Of a DNA stretch of 64,000 nt, positions 1 to 11,700 are shown piece by piece. Numbering within the stretch: the stretch's first letter is position 1; every line of letters begins with the position of its first letter. The notes beneath the pieces were generated by a model, which saw nothing but the letters and a program-made list of their open reading frames with translations, had not been told where the DNA came from and made no database searches. Made by a program: the position numbers and the translations under genes. The stretch comes from Prototheca cutis (Eukaryota; Chlorophyta; Trebouxiophyceae; Chlorellales; Chlorellaceae), in contig BCIH01000003.1 in the NCBI GenBank assembly GCA_002897115.2, positions 1,274,016 to 1,338,015 on the forward strand, read 5' to 3'.

Positions 1-2551
1 GCCCAGTTCCGCCAGCAGATCAGCCGGCTCCGGCACCCAGCCTCCGCCGACGGGTCTCACGGCACCATTATCCGTGCCAAACAGTCTTCGAACGGCTTCC
101 TGTGCCGGCAGGGCGCCACCCGGCTCCAGCAGACGCCCCCTGAGCAGCGTCCCCGCGCCTGAGCCAAGGGCGCCCGGGCCCAGCGCACGGCGCCACAGCC
201 TTGCGCTCAGGCTCTGGGCCACCAGGTAGCTGTAGTAGTTGGCGCCATAGCCCACCAGGTGCCCAAACCGCAGCTGTGGCCAGAATTCATTGCTTGGAGG
301 CGCCACCAGCGGCGACCCGTGGCCGAAGAAGATTTCACGAGCGAGTTCCGATGCTTCGGCGGGCCCTGCAGGCGGCTGTTCGCCATGCAGTGCCTGATCC
401 AGCATGGACAGCTGCACCTGGTGCAGCATGGTCAGCGCGGCGCCGGCCCGGCGTTGACGCAGCATCCCCGCCACCGCGGGGGCCAGGTCAGCTTCGTGGC
501 GGCCCAGCAACAGCGCCAGACCCCGCGAGTCTCGCGCGAAATGCTCAAACACATGGCTCGGCACCTCCATCAAGTCCAAGGGCCCCCGGGTACCTGTTGT
601 TAAATTTTGATTTGCATGGGTTTCTTTTGGAGCAATGCCAGGCACCGCACATCCTCAATCTTGAAGGGTGCATAGCAAGAGACTGCTCACCAGAGAGGTG
701 CTGGTACCGTGTTTTTGACAACAGGCTGTGCAGGGCGTGCCCCCACTCGTGCATGACCAGCTCCAACTGGGCGTGTGTGAGGAGCTGGTCCGAGGGCAGG
801 CTGGCGACGAGCGCCACCACCGGTGCCTGGACCTCCTCCGTGCCGTGCCCCCGCCCGCACCGCAGCACAAAGTGCGCGGCCCCGGGAAACTTGTCGGGCC
901 GTGGCTGCAGGTCAAGAAACACGGTGCCCAGCGGTGTGCCGTCGGATTCTTCCACACGCAGTTTGACGAGGCCAGGGGCCCATCCCTCTGCTGCGGGCAC
1001 GGCTTCCTCGGTGACACGCAGTCCCAGCACACGCTGCATCAGCGCGTCTAGGCCCCGGATCAGGCGCCGCGGCGTGCACTGCAGTGCGGCTGCAGAAGCC
1101 GCATCTGCTGCGTGGCGTGCCCGGAGCTGCATCCTGTGGAACGCCACGTCCCAGGGAGCCAGGCCGCCCGGCGCACCTGCGACCGCCGCTTCCCGTGCCG
1201 CCGCGGGGGCCAGGCGTCGCCGTAACTCTTCGAGCAGCGCGTCCACAGCCGCGGGCGACTGCGCGAGGCTAAACCTGTCCAGCTGGTACGCAGAGTACGA
1301 GGGATACCCCATCAGCCCCGCGACTGACCGTCGACACGCCACAAGTTCGTCCAGCAACGGCAAGCTGGCCGCCGGCGTGGAGACTTGAACAGCATAAGCC
1401 GCCCGTCTGATCTCGGAAACGCGTGAGTGCGCAAGCAACAGCCCCAGGCTTCCATCGTCAGCCGGCACGCCGACGCCGCCGCCTGGTGCACGGCGGAGGT
1501 CCAGGCCCACGGGCAGGGCGCCTGGCCGGGACGCCAGGTCAGCGTCCAGCCTCAGCGCGCCCAGTGCGCGGGGGTCGCCCAGGTTTGACCCCAGAGCGTA
1601 GCCGAGTGTCTGTACCCGTGCCGTCAGCGCCGCCATTTCTTCGCGCCCGCGCTCACCGAGGTGCACGCCGTAGCGCCGGAAATCCCGGGCCAGGGAACGA
1701 CCCACCTCCAGTGTTTCTGTGTCGAGCAGATCTGAGTCGGGGGACGACGCCGACGAGCCCGGGCTGGTCAGGTGCCCAGGACCAGCGCCGGGGGTGTGAG
1801 AACCGCCGCCGGTCCTACGACCGCCGCTCCCATGCCCATCATCACCGCTGTCAGACTCATCGCCCAGCGCGCGCAGCGCAGCACGGACCGCGGCGTACAT
1901 GCCAGCGTGGGTGTTGAGGCCCTGGACATACGAGCCGAGACCCACGCACGCGGCCTGGGCCGCCGCTCGCCACCCGGGGTCGGCATGCACGCTCCGGCAA
2001 AACTCAGCGGCGTCCAGGACTTGGCACACGACATCAGAAATGTCGTCCAGCAGCGCAATAGTCTCGACCGAGGGAGGCACCGCCACGACACGTGCCACCA
2101 GCTCGTCACACCTTTTTGTAGGGAGGGGCCCAGGGGATGGTGGTGGCGGGTGGGGGCCACCGACAACGGTGGACATAAGGGACCTTGGACAAAATCAAGC
2201 GCCACGCATCATCAACAATCATGCAGGCATTCAGGCAAGTGTTGAGCGCAGATTACTTCATTGCCAATTGCATCTGCAGGGCATGAGCTCATTTGCTTGC
2301 ATGCATTGTGTATGTACCTCCACCGGCAAACCAAACCCTGCACCCAACCTCCGACCCACACGACAGGATTCCCTCCCGTTCTCCCCAGGAATCATCGAAT
2401 ACCTGACGACGGCATCCTGAGCCCGGCGCTGCCAATCATTGGGTTCCCGCACCGCTCCCATGCCGGCAAAGCCCGGAGAGTGGAGCCATCGGGCCCCAGC
2501 GATGATCAGCCGGGCAGGGCCTCGCCCGCCTGCCCGCATGGCTCGACCCAC
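1..2551 (-). CDS. MIP1: Mitochondrial intermediate peptidase (M3 metallopeptidase), 3' end beyond window
   Basis: Thimet-oligopeptidase-family zinc peptidase that removes an octapeptide from imported proteins after MPP cleavage in the mitochondrial matrix. Exons on the minus strand: 2551-2403, 2111-691 and 593-1. All junctions have GT...AG ends and keep frame. Exon 1 encodes a basic, hydroxyl- and arginine-rich leader (MGRAMRAGGRGPARLIIAG...) that looks like a mitochondrial presequence. The HEWGH zinc motif lies near 737-751. It is followed by HSLLSKTRYQHLSG, and across the intron by GTRGPLDLMEVPS, whose Glu is the expected third zinc ligand. About 721 residues are encoded here, against about 713 in human MIPEP, so only a few C-terminal residues should be missing. 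The ATG at 2176 lies inside intron 1 and was not used as the start. It is divergent from the CNNM gene at 3598. The family call is very firm; the exact N-terminus is inferred from the leader. Confidence 0.93.
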
Positions 2552-3597
2552 TCCCCGGCGAGTCCCTGTGCCTCAGCTCAGCACATCATTAGCATGACCT
2601 GGTATCAAGAAAATGCTCATTGGAGTGTACATGCAGGTGCATGACCACCTCTAATGGAAATAGCAGACCTTTGGCGATGACTCATGATCCTCGAGTTCGG
2701 GGGGGCCGCCACCCCAGGGGAACAGATCGACACGACCATTGTTTTGTCAGGCCACCCATACGACGCCCTTGTTCAAATCTCGAGACCAAGAGTGCATTCA
2801 CATAATGTGAATTCTGTAACGATGGCGAGGATGGTGCTTGCGCATCGATGTTTGACTGGAGAGAACCCTGGCCAAATGCTGCCATGGCTTGCACCCACCA
2901 GCTCGACGGCTCCCCCATGCACCCCAGCCACCACACGCTGCCTGACGTCTGCGGCAAGGTCCCAGAGTTCCAATGCCCACTGGATCACGCTGTTCCTCAA
3001 AGCTCAGTGGTCATCAGGTTATGCATACTGGCGGCGCACCGCCAAGTCAATCACCAATTTCTTTTTCCAGCACAGCCCAGAGGAGGCTAGGACATGGCTG
3101 CATGCCAGAGGTACCAATCCAAAGATGCACCGCATGCGGTGCGGTATTTGGCCCTTGTCTGGCCCCAACAATGCCGTTCTGCTCGACAGCCAGCCGGGTC
3201 ACCCGATGACATAGGGCCGCCAGGCCACCCGGCCTTCATCTTCAAAAGCAAAAGCAGGCTCGAATCCCGGACAAGACCCGCGAAAAGAGTGCAATGGCCG
3301 TATCATCAAATCAGCATTGCTCCCGTCCTCAAAGCGTGCTTTGAACTCTGAGACGTCACTGACTTCGTGCCAAGTTCCCCACCCCGAAAACAACTTCAGA
3401 ACGCGAAAGGCTGCTGTGGCGCCGCTCGCACCACGTGGCGGACAGGCAAAGCAGCCTAGCGACTCTGTGACCCCCCTTCAGGGCACCGCCTGCGGTAAAA
3501 CCACACAGAATTTCATTGGACCAGTTTGGGCCGCGGCCGCACCCGCCTTTTACTGGCCTGCCGACCCGACATCTCCGGTCGGACCCCCCCCCCTTGA
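2552..3597. promoter_or_regulatory. Shared upstream region of divergent MIP and CNNM genes
   Basis: About 1 kb lies between the start codons of two divergent genes, so it should hold both promoters and 5' UTRs. I see no conserved coding exon in either strand. The open frames here have no recognisable protein character. A C-run (about 3586-3592) sits just before the downstream ATG. Confidence 0.5.
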
Positions 3598-5258
3598 ATG
3601 GGCGAGCCCTTCCTTGCTGGCCGCAAGCTCCTCACGGATGCCTTAAGCCCAGAATTTGGGGCCGGGCGTGTCCTGCGCGAGGGGGCGCCCCTGAGCGCAG
3701 GCACGACCGTCGGCTATGTCGTCGTGTGTGTCGTCCTCGTGATCTTCTCTGGGATCATGGCCGGGCTCACGCTCGGACTCCTCTCCCTCGACCAGTGCGT
3801 CGGTGTACCGGGAATTTGTCTTGGAGGGTGTGATGATGCGTTTTGCCCGCCTAACGGGTTCCCTTGTGCCGGCATGGACGCGCGCAGGGTGGACCTCCAA
3901 GTCGTCAAGCGGTCCGGGACGGAGAAGGAGAGGTGGCTCGTCTCGCGGATCGAGCCGGTGCGATCTTGAACTTTGTCCCTTTGGCCATTGCACTGGTTTA
4001 GGAACTGAGGAGCTCTTGTTCATGTGTGTTGGGCCCGCCTGCAGAGTGCTGTCACACCATCATTGTGTGTGGGTCGGTGGACGGTGGGCCCAGCACTGGG
4101 CCCAGCACCGGCCCCGCTTGTTGCCCACTGCACTCCCATGGACGCAGACTTGAAATCGCGCCACACTCGTTGGATCCCCATGCCGCAGGTGGTGGCGCGA
4201 CCGCACTACCTGCTGGCGACGCTGCTACTGTGCAATTCCGCGGCGATGGAGGCCCTGCCCATCTTCCTCGACCGCCTGCTCAACCCACTGGCGGCCATCG
4301 CCATCTCCGTCACCGCCATCCTGTGCTTTGGCGAGATCCTGCCCCAGGCGGTGTGCAAGCGCTACGGCCTCTACATTGGCGCCTACTTTTCCTACCTCGT
4401 CCAGTTCCTGATGCTCTTCACCGGCGTCATCACCTGGCCCATTGGTGGGTTTTTTCTGGGGTTTTTGTCCCCATGCCCACTTGCTCGCTCATGGGCACGG
4501 TTGAGCACACCACACCCACAGAATAACAATGTCAGTACCCCCACCCACCCGCTTCAAAAAACACACGTGCGGACGCCCAATTGTCACGACAGGCAAGTTG
4601 CTGGACTGGATGCTGGGCGAGGAGAGTGCGCTGTTCCGCCGTGCGGAGCTCAAGGCGCTGGTCAACATTCACGCCGAGCCCGACCGGAACGGGGCGCTGT
4701 CGGTGCTGACGGCCGACGAGGTCCAGGTCATCCAGGGCGCCCTGGACATGGCCACCAAAACAGCGAACACCGCCATGACACCGCTGAACAAGGTGTTTGC
4801 CGTGTCCCTCGACGCCGAAATCAACGAAGACATGCTGAAGACCATCATCGAGCGTGGGCACTCGCGCATTCCCGTATACGAGGGAACCAACAAAGCTGTG
4901 AGATTTTTTGCTTTTTTTTATTTTTTTTTATTTTTTTTTGNNNNNNNNNNNNNNNNNNNNNNNNNNNNNNNNNNNNNNNNNNNNNNNNNNGTGTGGGGGA
5001 AGAGGGGGGGGGGGGGGGGGGGGGGTCGACCTTTCCAATTGTTTGTCTATTTGTTTACTTCCTCTTGGGGGAAGGGCCCTCTATCTATCCTCTATTCCCC
5101 CAATATACATGCGACCATCCTCACGCCGCGCTTTCCTCCCTGCAGAACATTGTGGGGCTAGTGCTGGTCAAGGAGCTGGTGCTCGCCGAGATTGCCGGGC
5201 AGATGAAGGTCAAGGACATGAACATCCGTGAGATCCCATGCCTCAGGTATTCTTGTTT

Positions 5259-5290
<32 letters not shown>

Positions 5291-6602
5291 TGGGGGGGGG
5301 TCAGACACCGGGGAATTGGGTGCTTCCTTTTGGGGGACCGGCTAGGTGCACGCTGGTACAGTCGTCCCTGCCCTACTGCATTCCTTTCTTTCTAATGGCC
5401 CCTCCCCCCCAAAAATTGTACCACCGCCCCCGCCCCACACAGGGCGGATATTCCACTGTATGATGTGCTGAAGATTTTCCGGACGGGCAAGTCGCACATG
5501 GCTTGCCTGTCCCAGGTAGGCCCCCCCGCCTCCGACGACGGCGCGGGCCCCGGGTCGCGCGAGGGCTCCGTCTCGGGCTGGGCTGTTCCCAGTGTGCCCA
5601 GCCCCGGCGCCACCACCAGGGCACACCGGCCGGGCGACGACAGCGTCGACTGCTCTGTCCGCAGCGGCACCGCGCTGGGCACGTGGCTCACTGTACGCCG
5701 GCCGTCGTCACGGTTTGCGGGAGAGGCGGGCATGGTGGTGCCCGAGATCATCGGCATCATCACCATTGAGGACGTCTTGGAAGAACTGCTCCAACAAGAA
5801 ATCGTTGACGAGACTGATCTGTAAGTTTAGGCGTGGTGACTCTTGGGTGATTGCTTTTTGTTCATTCGCTTGTTTGATTGTGATAAGAAGCACGGTCGAC
5901 CCCCCCCCCCCCCCCCCCACACACACACATGCACACAGGTACGTGGACAATCTGCAAACGGTGCGGCCAAACGTGCTGGTGTCACTGCAGCACCTGCCGC
6001 CCTCGCTCCGTCGGTTCCTGTCCCGCAGCCTGGCTGTGTCGCCCGCGCCGCAGGTGATGCTGCCACGCCAGTCGCCAAACGCTGCTGGCGCCGTCAAGGT
6101 CGCTGGCGGCCTGCTGGGTGCAGCCTCGGCACCCGTCACGCCTCGCATGGCCGCCGCCGGCGGCGGCGGCGGCGGAATCAGGGCCGTGCCCCTGGCAGCC
6201 AGCGAAGGGACGACACCGACCCACCGGGCGGAGCATGACCACGGTTCCAGGCTCGGTCCGGCCAAGGGTGGTGCCGGGGCGCTGGGTGTCACAGGCGCTG
6301 TCGCCGCCGCGACCGACGGCAATGGCCTGCAGAACGGCGGGGAGGCGGCGCCTGCGAGCAGGCAGTCGAGCCAGAATGGTGGGTTGCCACCTTCAGAACC
6401 GCTGGCAGTGAAGCAGCCAGTCGCCAGCGGAACTGGCATGCCGGCGGCGGCCAGTCCCGCCAAGCGAGGTGGTGTCCCGCCACCGGGCGCGGCAAAGAGA
6501 CAGCTCTCACCGCCACGGTCGCCTGCGGCCATGGAAGATGGCGACGACAGCGACGAGCGAGCGCTGCTGACAGGCGGCGATGCTCGCCGGGGCCTGTCAT
6601 AG
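3598..6602 (+). CDS. CNNM/Mam3-type DUF21 and CBS-pair membrane protein
   Basis: Ancient-conserved-domain (CNNM/CorC) family protein, associated with Mg2+ or other divalent-cation homeostasis at endomembranes. Exons 3598-3794, 3888-3957, 4189-4444, 4593-4897, 5146-5246, 5443-5820 and 5939-6602 sum to 1971 bases (656 residues). The DUF21 part has TM segments around TVGYVVVCVVLVIFSGIMAGL and LLATLLLCNSAAMEALP, with the family hallmark GEILPQAVC. CBS-pair sequence follows: MTPLNKVFAVSLD, RGHSRIPVYEG, NIVGLVLVKEL, then GIITIEDVLEELLQQEI. About 75 Gly/Ser/Pro-rich residues (5515-5735) interrupt the second CBS domain, and the last ~215 residues are low-complexity. Intron 4 contains an assembly gap. 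The family call is firm; the transported ion cannot be told from sequence. Confidence 0.92.
4941..4990. other. Assembly gap (50 N) inside CNNM intron 4
   Basis: Fifty consecutive N flanked by a T-rich run on the left and a long G run (about 5004-5025) on the right. The gap lies wholly in an intron, so the protein model is not affected. Confidence 0.99.
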
Positions 6603-7191
6603 CCAAGGCTCTAGGGGGAAGGGGTGGGAGTTGTTGCCGGTGTAGATCCTTGCTCCCTGCCATTCCCCCTCTTTGCCCTTCCTCTCCCCCATCTCCCAAC
6701 AGCCACCACTGTGAGAAAATTCAAACAACATATTCATCAGGCCTGCCTTGTTGCTGCCATCGGCCAGCCCCCTGGCGCCGCCAGGTGCCCCGCCGCGCAC
6801 GTTTCTTTCTTGACTTGGGTCATTGCGTGGGAAAACAGCGTTCTGCCCTCGAAGAATTCCAGGGGGCCGTGTGTGTAATATTCGTCCTGGCTCTGCCCTA
6901 TGGTCTTGCTGCCTGCTGCCTCTTCCCGATGGCTAGCTGGGTGGCAGAACTCGTACCCAAACCTGGGTCTTCATGGTGTAAATACGAAATGTGTGTTCAT
7001 TGATTCCAGCGTGTCAGCAAGGGAATGCTCTGGGAACTCCGCGACCCAGGCATTAGTCATCGCCCTGCACGCCGTGTAGGCAAGTGCTGGGGCGATGCAT
7101 ATGAGCTGCAAGCAGCTCGCGGCAGCGCTAGATGTGGAGCTATCTTGGCTTGTAATCTGGTTCATGAAGTAAGAGTATACAACCGCGAGCC
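6603..7191. other. Tandem intergenic region, CNNM 3' to HAD 5'
   Basis: No coding exon seen. TGTAA, the usual green-algal polyadenylation signal, occurs near 6873 and again near 6977 (TGTAAAT). These are candidate poly(A) signals for the CNNM transcript. The remainder should hold the promoter of the HAD gene. Confidence 0.4.
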
Positions 7192-8335
7192 ATGTCGGAC
7201 ATCAGGGCCGTCATCCTGGATGTCAATGGCACGCTTTACTCCGTCAACAAGGCGGCAGGCCCCGCTTTCGAGCAGCTGGGTCTCAATGCCGATCAGGTCG
7301 AGGTGAGGCGCTGGGGCTGTTTCATCTGGATCTTAGTATCTGTTCGTAAGACAATGATGTGGGTGGCTTTGGATCCGTGGCCCTGCAGTTGGCCCTTCCC
7401 GCTGTGACGTCCCGAAGGCCCTGCCCCATCTTGTGGAGGGGCTGGGCCGGGCTTGGGACGTGACTGGAGGTACACTCCTTGCCATGATGTGGTCTGCTCC
7501 ACACCCTCTAGGCCATGCACCACGCGAGCCAACTCATTCTCCCTCCCGTGAACCGTCTGTCACACAGCCCTGGTTCGAGTCAGTGCTGATGACGGCATTT
7601 GCCACGCAGATGGCCCACCAGTTCCAACCGTTTCGGGAGTTTGCCAAGGAGCAGCTGGACAGGCTGCTGCGGAGGAAAGGAGAGACATCGTGAGTGCTCA
7701 CTGGGTGGTTGAGGGTCCGCTTCGACGCCTTGTGTGGGACAAGCTGGTGTGCTGTTGGCCGGCTTCGTGGCTGTGCAAGGCCAAGATCCTTCCAACAGCA
7801 CCCCACCACAATCCTTCCTTTCCTCCCCTTTCAAGCGCCTTCATCCAAACCCAAATCACCCCCCCCAAATGCACACAGTCCTGACTCGACGACGGCGGTG
7901 GAGACGGTGATGGCGGCGCTCAAGGCAGCGGAGCCATACCCCGACGTTGGGCCCGGGGTCCAGGCCCTGGCGGACCAACGGCTGACGGTGTCGGCGCTGA
8001 CCAATGGCTCAGCGGGCATCGCAAAGGCAGTACTAACGCGTGCAGGCGTGACCGAGGGGTCCCTGGGTCCGATCATGGACGTCAACATGGCAGCCGCCTG
8101 GAAGCCCAGCCCCGACGCGTACCAGTGGGCCTGCGAGAAGCTGCGATTGCCGCCGTACCAAGTCCTTGTGGTGGCATCCCACCCCTGGGACGTGTTTGCC
8201 GCCATGCGTGAGGGTCTGCACGGCGCATTCATCGAGCGCGAGGAGACGGGGCCCTGGCCGGGGTACCTCCACGTCAAGCCCCGCTTCACGGCACGTTCAC
8301 TGGAGGAGCTGGCCCAACAGATCAAGGATGACTGA
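7192..8335 (+). CDS. HAD-superfamily hydrolase, haloacid-dehalogenase-like
   Basis: Exons 7192-7302, 7568-7689 and 7879-8335 give 690 bases (229 residues), the usual size for HAD proteins with a small helical cap. Motif I is ILDVNGTLY: the nucleophile Asp is present, but the second Asp of the phosphatase signature DxDGT is Asn. That resembles 2-haloacid-dehalogenase-type enzymes more than phosphatases. Motif II is SALTNGS, the motif III Lys is in WKPSPDAYQWACEKL, and motif IV is VVASHPWDVFAAMREG. The C-terminal motif contains H-P-W-D where many phosphatases have two acidic residues. No targeting peptide is obvious and the substrate is unknown. Its 3' end faces the 3' end of the antiporter gene. 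Confidence 0.88.
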
Positions 8336-8725
8336 CTGATGAGCGCTGGAGTTGAGTTACATGCCAGACCCCCCAATGCCAAAAGTTTTCATGCCGCCCT
8401 TTCTCTTCTCGAGGGCGAATTTTGTGATGGAAAGGCAGGCAGGGCATCTGCAAGAAGTTCTTGTGCAGATGCTGCTGNTCATGTGGGAAGGCAAAAAGAA
8501 CGGTTGTGGCCACCCAGGGCATAGCACNAGAGCTCAGATCAAGTGCCGCAATGTTTTAGGGTTTGAGGGCAAACAGAGCCATCCATTGTTCGCTGCGCAA
8601 TGGTGCAAGGTCTGAGCCCACTCAATTTCCAAAGGGAGCTGACCAAAATCCTGGAGTCCACAGGCAGNCATTCTACAAATCAGCAACTCTCCCATGCGCA
8701 AGCAACAGAGCACCAGGGAATCTGG
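8336..8725. other. Convergent intergenic region, HAD and antiporter 3' ends
   Basis: Contains single-base Ns near 8477, 8528 and 8668. No coding sequence recognised. It should hold the 3' UTRs of both flanking genes, and the exact end of the antiporter gene is therefore less certain. Confidence 0.4.
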
Positions 8726-11700
8726 TCAAGCTGCCTGCCAAACCAGGCACACGATCAGGGCACCAGATTCCCCGGCAACCCAGGTGGGCCGTTCGCGCCG
8801 ACGGCGCTGCTGGGCCTCGCAGGGCAAGACGGTCGGGGCCGTGCAGGACCCCGCACTGGTGCCCGCAGGTCGCAGGCTGCCCTTGAGCAGCAGGGCATGC
8901 ACCCGCTGCTCCCAGATGGCGCCGGGGTCAAGCCGTACAACCTCCGAGTCGGTCGGGGTTAGACCTGCAGCCAGTTCGTAGTGAACGTAGCTGTGCAGCT
9001 TCGGTAGACCATGCCGGGAGGGTGTGGCTGCTGAACTCGGCTGCAAGGAACTGCGAGGGGAATTAGAAAGGAAGAGGCGTTTGCAAAGGAACGCCGACTC
9101 CAACCGCATGATTGATGTCGGGCTGGCATGCCCACCTGTTGCTGCGCCATACAACCACTGCGTGCTACAACCCCGCGGGGCTGTTGTGAGTTCCCGGCTT
9201 TCCTAAACATTCCTGCCGAACTTTCAATCAACTTCTTTCAACGACACAGCATCCCCTGCAACCAACCGTCGTACCTGGACAGGGCAATGCCTGCCAGGTC
9301 AATGCCAGACAGCACCTCCCGGGCTGCCAGGCACAGCAGGGCATTCTCGCACGACGGGGGCAGCGCATCTGCCGGGAACCGGTACACCTTTGGGCCCTCA
9401 AAGTTGATGGGCCGCGGCTGAACCTCCACCCGCCACGGCAGTTGCCCCCCAGTGACCACGGCGAAAGCCCCCCAGCTGAACCCCACCCCCTGCGAGACGG
9501 TTTGGGTGGGAGGCATTTGAGGTGGGTGCTGTCCAAAAAAAAGGTGTCATGGATAGAGTTCATCGCGCTCGGTGTCCCTGCTCTCCAAACGCACAGGCAC
9601 TGGTCCTGAGTACGCAGGGATCGTTCTAGAGCCTGGGCTGGAATCCGATCCATGTATGCACGCACCTCGTGGGTGGTAACTACACGCCCGGACTCGGGAT
9701 GAGTCATCGTGCATGTGACGACTCCCTGCACCACGACATGCAGCACGGTGGGCAGCTGTTCGTCTGCGCTGCTCCATATCGGTCCCGCTTGCATTGAAAA
9801 CTCTGCAAATGGCGAGTTGGGGCCTTTCCTCGGGCATGGTGTCATGAATACAGTTTCATGTTCAAACCATGGTTTAGGAACCACAGTCAAATTGGGTCTG
9901 CTACCTGCAAGGTCGCCCTTCTGCATCATGGCTTCGACCTCTTTCGAAGTGGCTGCGGCCAGGAGGGGCAGCCCCGCGACGACGCTCTGCAGGCTTGACG
10001 GTTTCCAGGACGGACCTGCAAGGGGGAAAGGGCATTTTTGCTTTTTGTGCGTCTCCACTCTAGTTCAGCGAATGGGGTGTGCATGCAATGCAGCACGTCG
10101 CGCAGGTGTCTGGGTGACCTTCCCTAACAAGAGACCCAATAAGAGGCCAAAAAATCAAGGACTGACCAAACCACTGGCACGCTTCTCACCGGCGGCATCG
10201 AGACGACGGATCTTGGATTCTATGAGACCACGCAGGTGTTCCAGTTCTCCTTCCAACAAGTAGCCCTGCGAAGTAGGTGTGGGGTTGGTGATGATGACAT
10301 GCAAACTGATGCAGCCGCAGAGGCCTCAGAGCTTCCCCACCCTTTTCCTTGTGAGCCATGCACCTGCCGGCCCAGGGATTCCAGAAACTGTAGCTGCTGG
10401 CGAAGCACGGTCGTCGTGGCCCTGTGGGGAGACGATGTAGTAAGGACTGACCAGGACAGCCAGACTGCCAACACTCGGTGGAAGGGTGCAAGCATGCCTG
10501 AACACAAGCAATCAATTCTGCCATGCACATGAGCTGCTGCGCTTCCCTGCACTCCACAATTCACCACCAGCGGTCTTGCCTGAACGACTGGATGGCATGG
10601 AAATGCAGTGGGGCTTCCGCCTCCTTTGTGACCAGCGCCTCATGCACCTCAGCCGCCTCAGCTTCAGCCTCCTCCTGAATCATGCTCCCCGATGCCCACT
10701 GTTCATTGTTTGGAGGAAGAATAAAGGGTTGTGAAGGTGTCCATGCTTGATTGTCAGAGCCCTGGCCCTTCCCATCACCATTGTTACCCCTTCCCATGAC
10801 CATTGTCACCCCTTCCCATGACCATTGTTATCCCCCCCCTCCCCATCATTGTTACCATCTGAGCATACCCGGCATCCCCTCTCCAACTGCGAATTTCCCA
10901 TATGTGCAGCAATCAATGCGCAACAAATTCCATGTCAAACCTTGAGCTCCTGGTGGACTGCCCCAGCCGTCTCAAGTACGACCTCAAAGTGAACCGTCAA
11001 GTTTCGTGCAGCCCATCTCTCCAGCAGCTCTGCAGGAACAGATTGGGAAAGTCTCTGAATCACTCTGACCATGCACCGCCTAGTAACAGGCACGACGCAA
11101 TGGACATGATCGACGCAAACTGCGCACTTGTAAGAGGCCACAGGAGGAACCAGGCGGTGTTGCCAATCCAGGTGGGCCTTGTCCGGGACAATCCCTTGAT
11201 CCACGCCAGGAACCTCCTCATGATGCGGGCCATGGTCCCTCCCCTGCAGGCATTTCCCGGGAGAGATATGAGGAGATATTTTCTAGAGCCCAGATGCGCG
11301 TCGGGCAACGTACGACAGTTGACTTTGCAAGGGCAACCGCTTTGGGGAGTTCGCAATAAGCGGTCTTGCATACGCTCACATCGGTGCGAGCACAGACGGG
11401 CGGCTCAAATTCTCTCCAACGCCATCAGACAACACGGCGTGCATGTCATCAAATCACGGCCTAGCCCCATGCTGCAGCACCCCTGCTCACATGGCCTTCC
11501 GCTCGATGATGCTCCAGAGCTGGAGCTTGTGCTGGGGGCGGAAGTCAGCCATGTCCTGCGCGACCTCACATGCAAGATCCAGCAGCGCCATGCCCTGCAA
11601 AAATGATGCGTCGACCCACACGAGTGAAGATTCATCAGACATCGACAAGGGGCGCACTGCACCGCACACCGCATGCATGACTGTGCCACTGTCTTGACGA

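Noticed and set aside
201..1388. Long plus-strand open frame of 395 codons
   Set aside because: It is antisense to the mitochondrial intermediate peptidase exons, whose motifs and splice sites are unmistakable; Arg/Ala/Pro-rich shadow typical of GC-rich DNA.
2684..3214. Plus-strand frame of 176 codons between MIP and CNNM
   Set aside because: No recognisable motif, biased composition, and no splice connection to the CNNM start.
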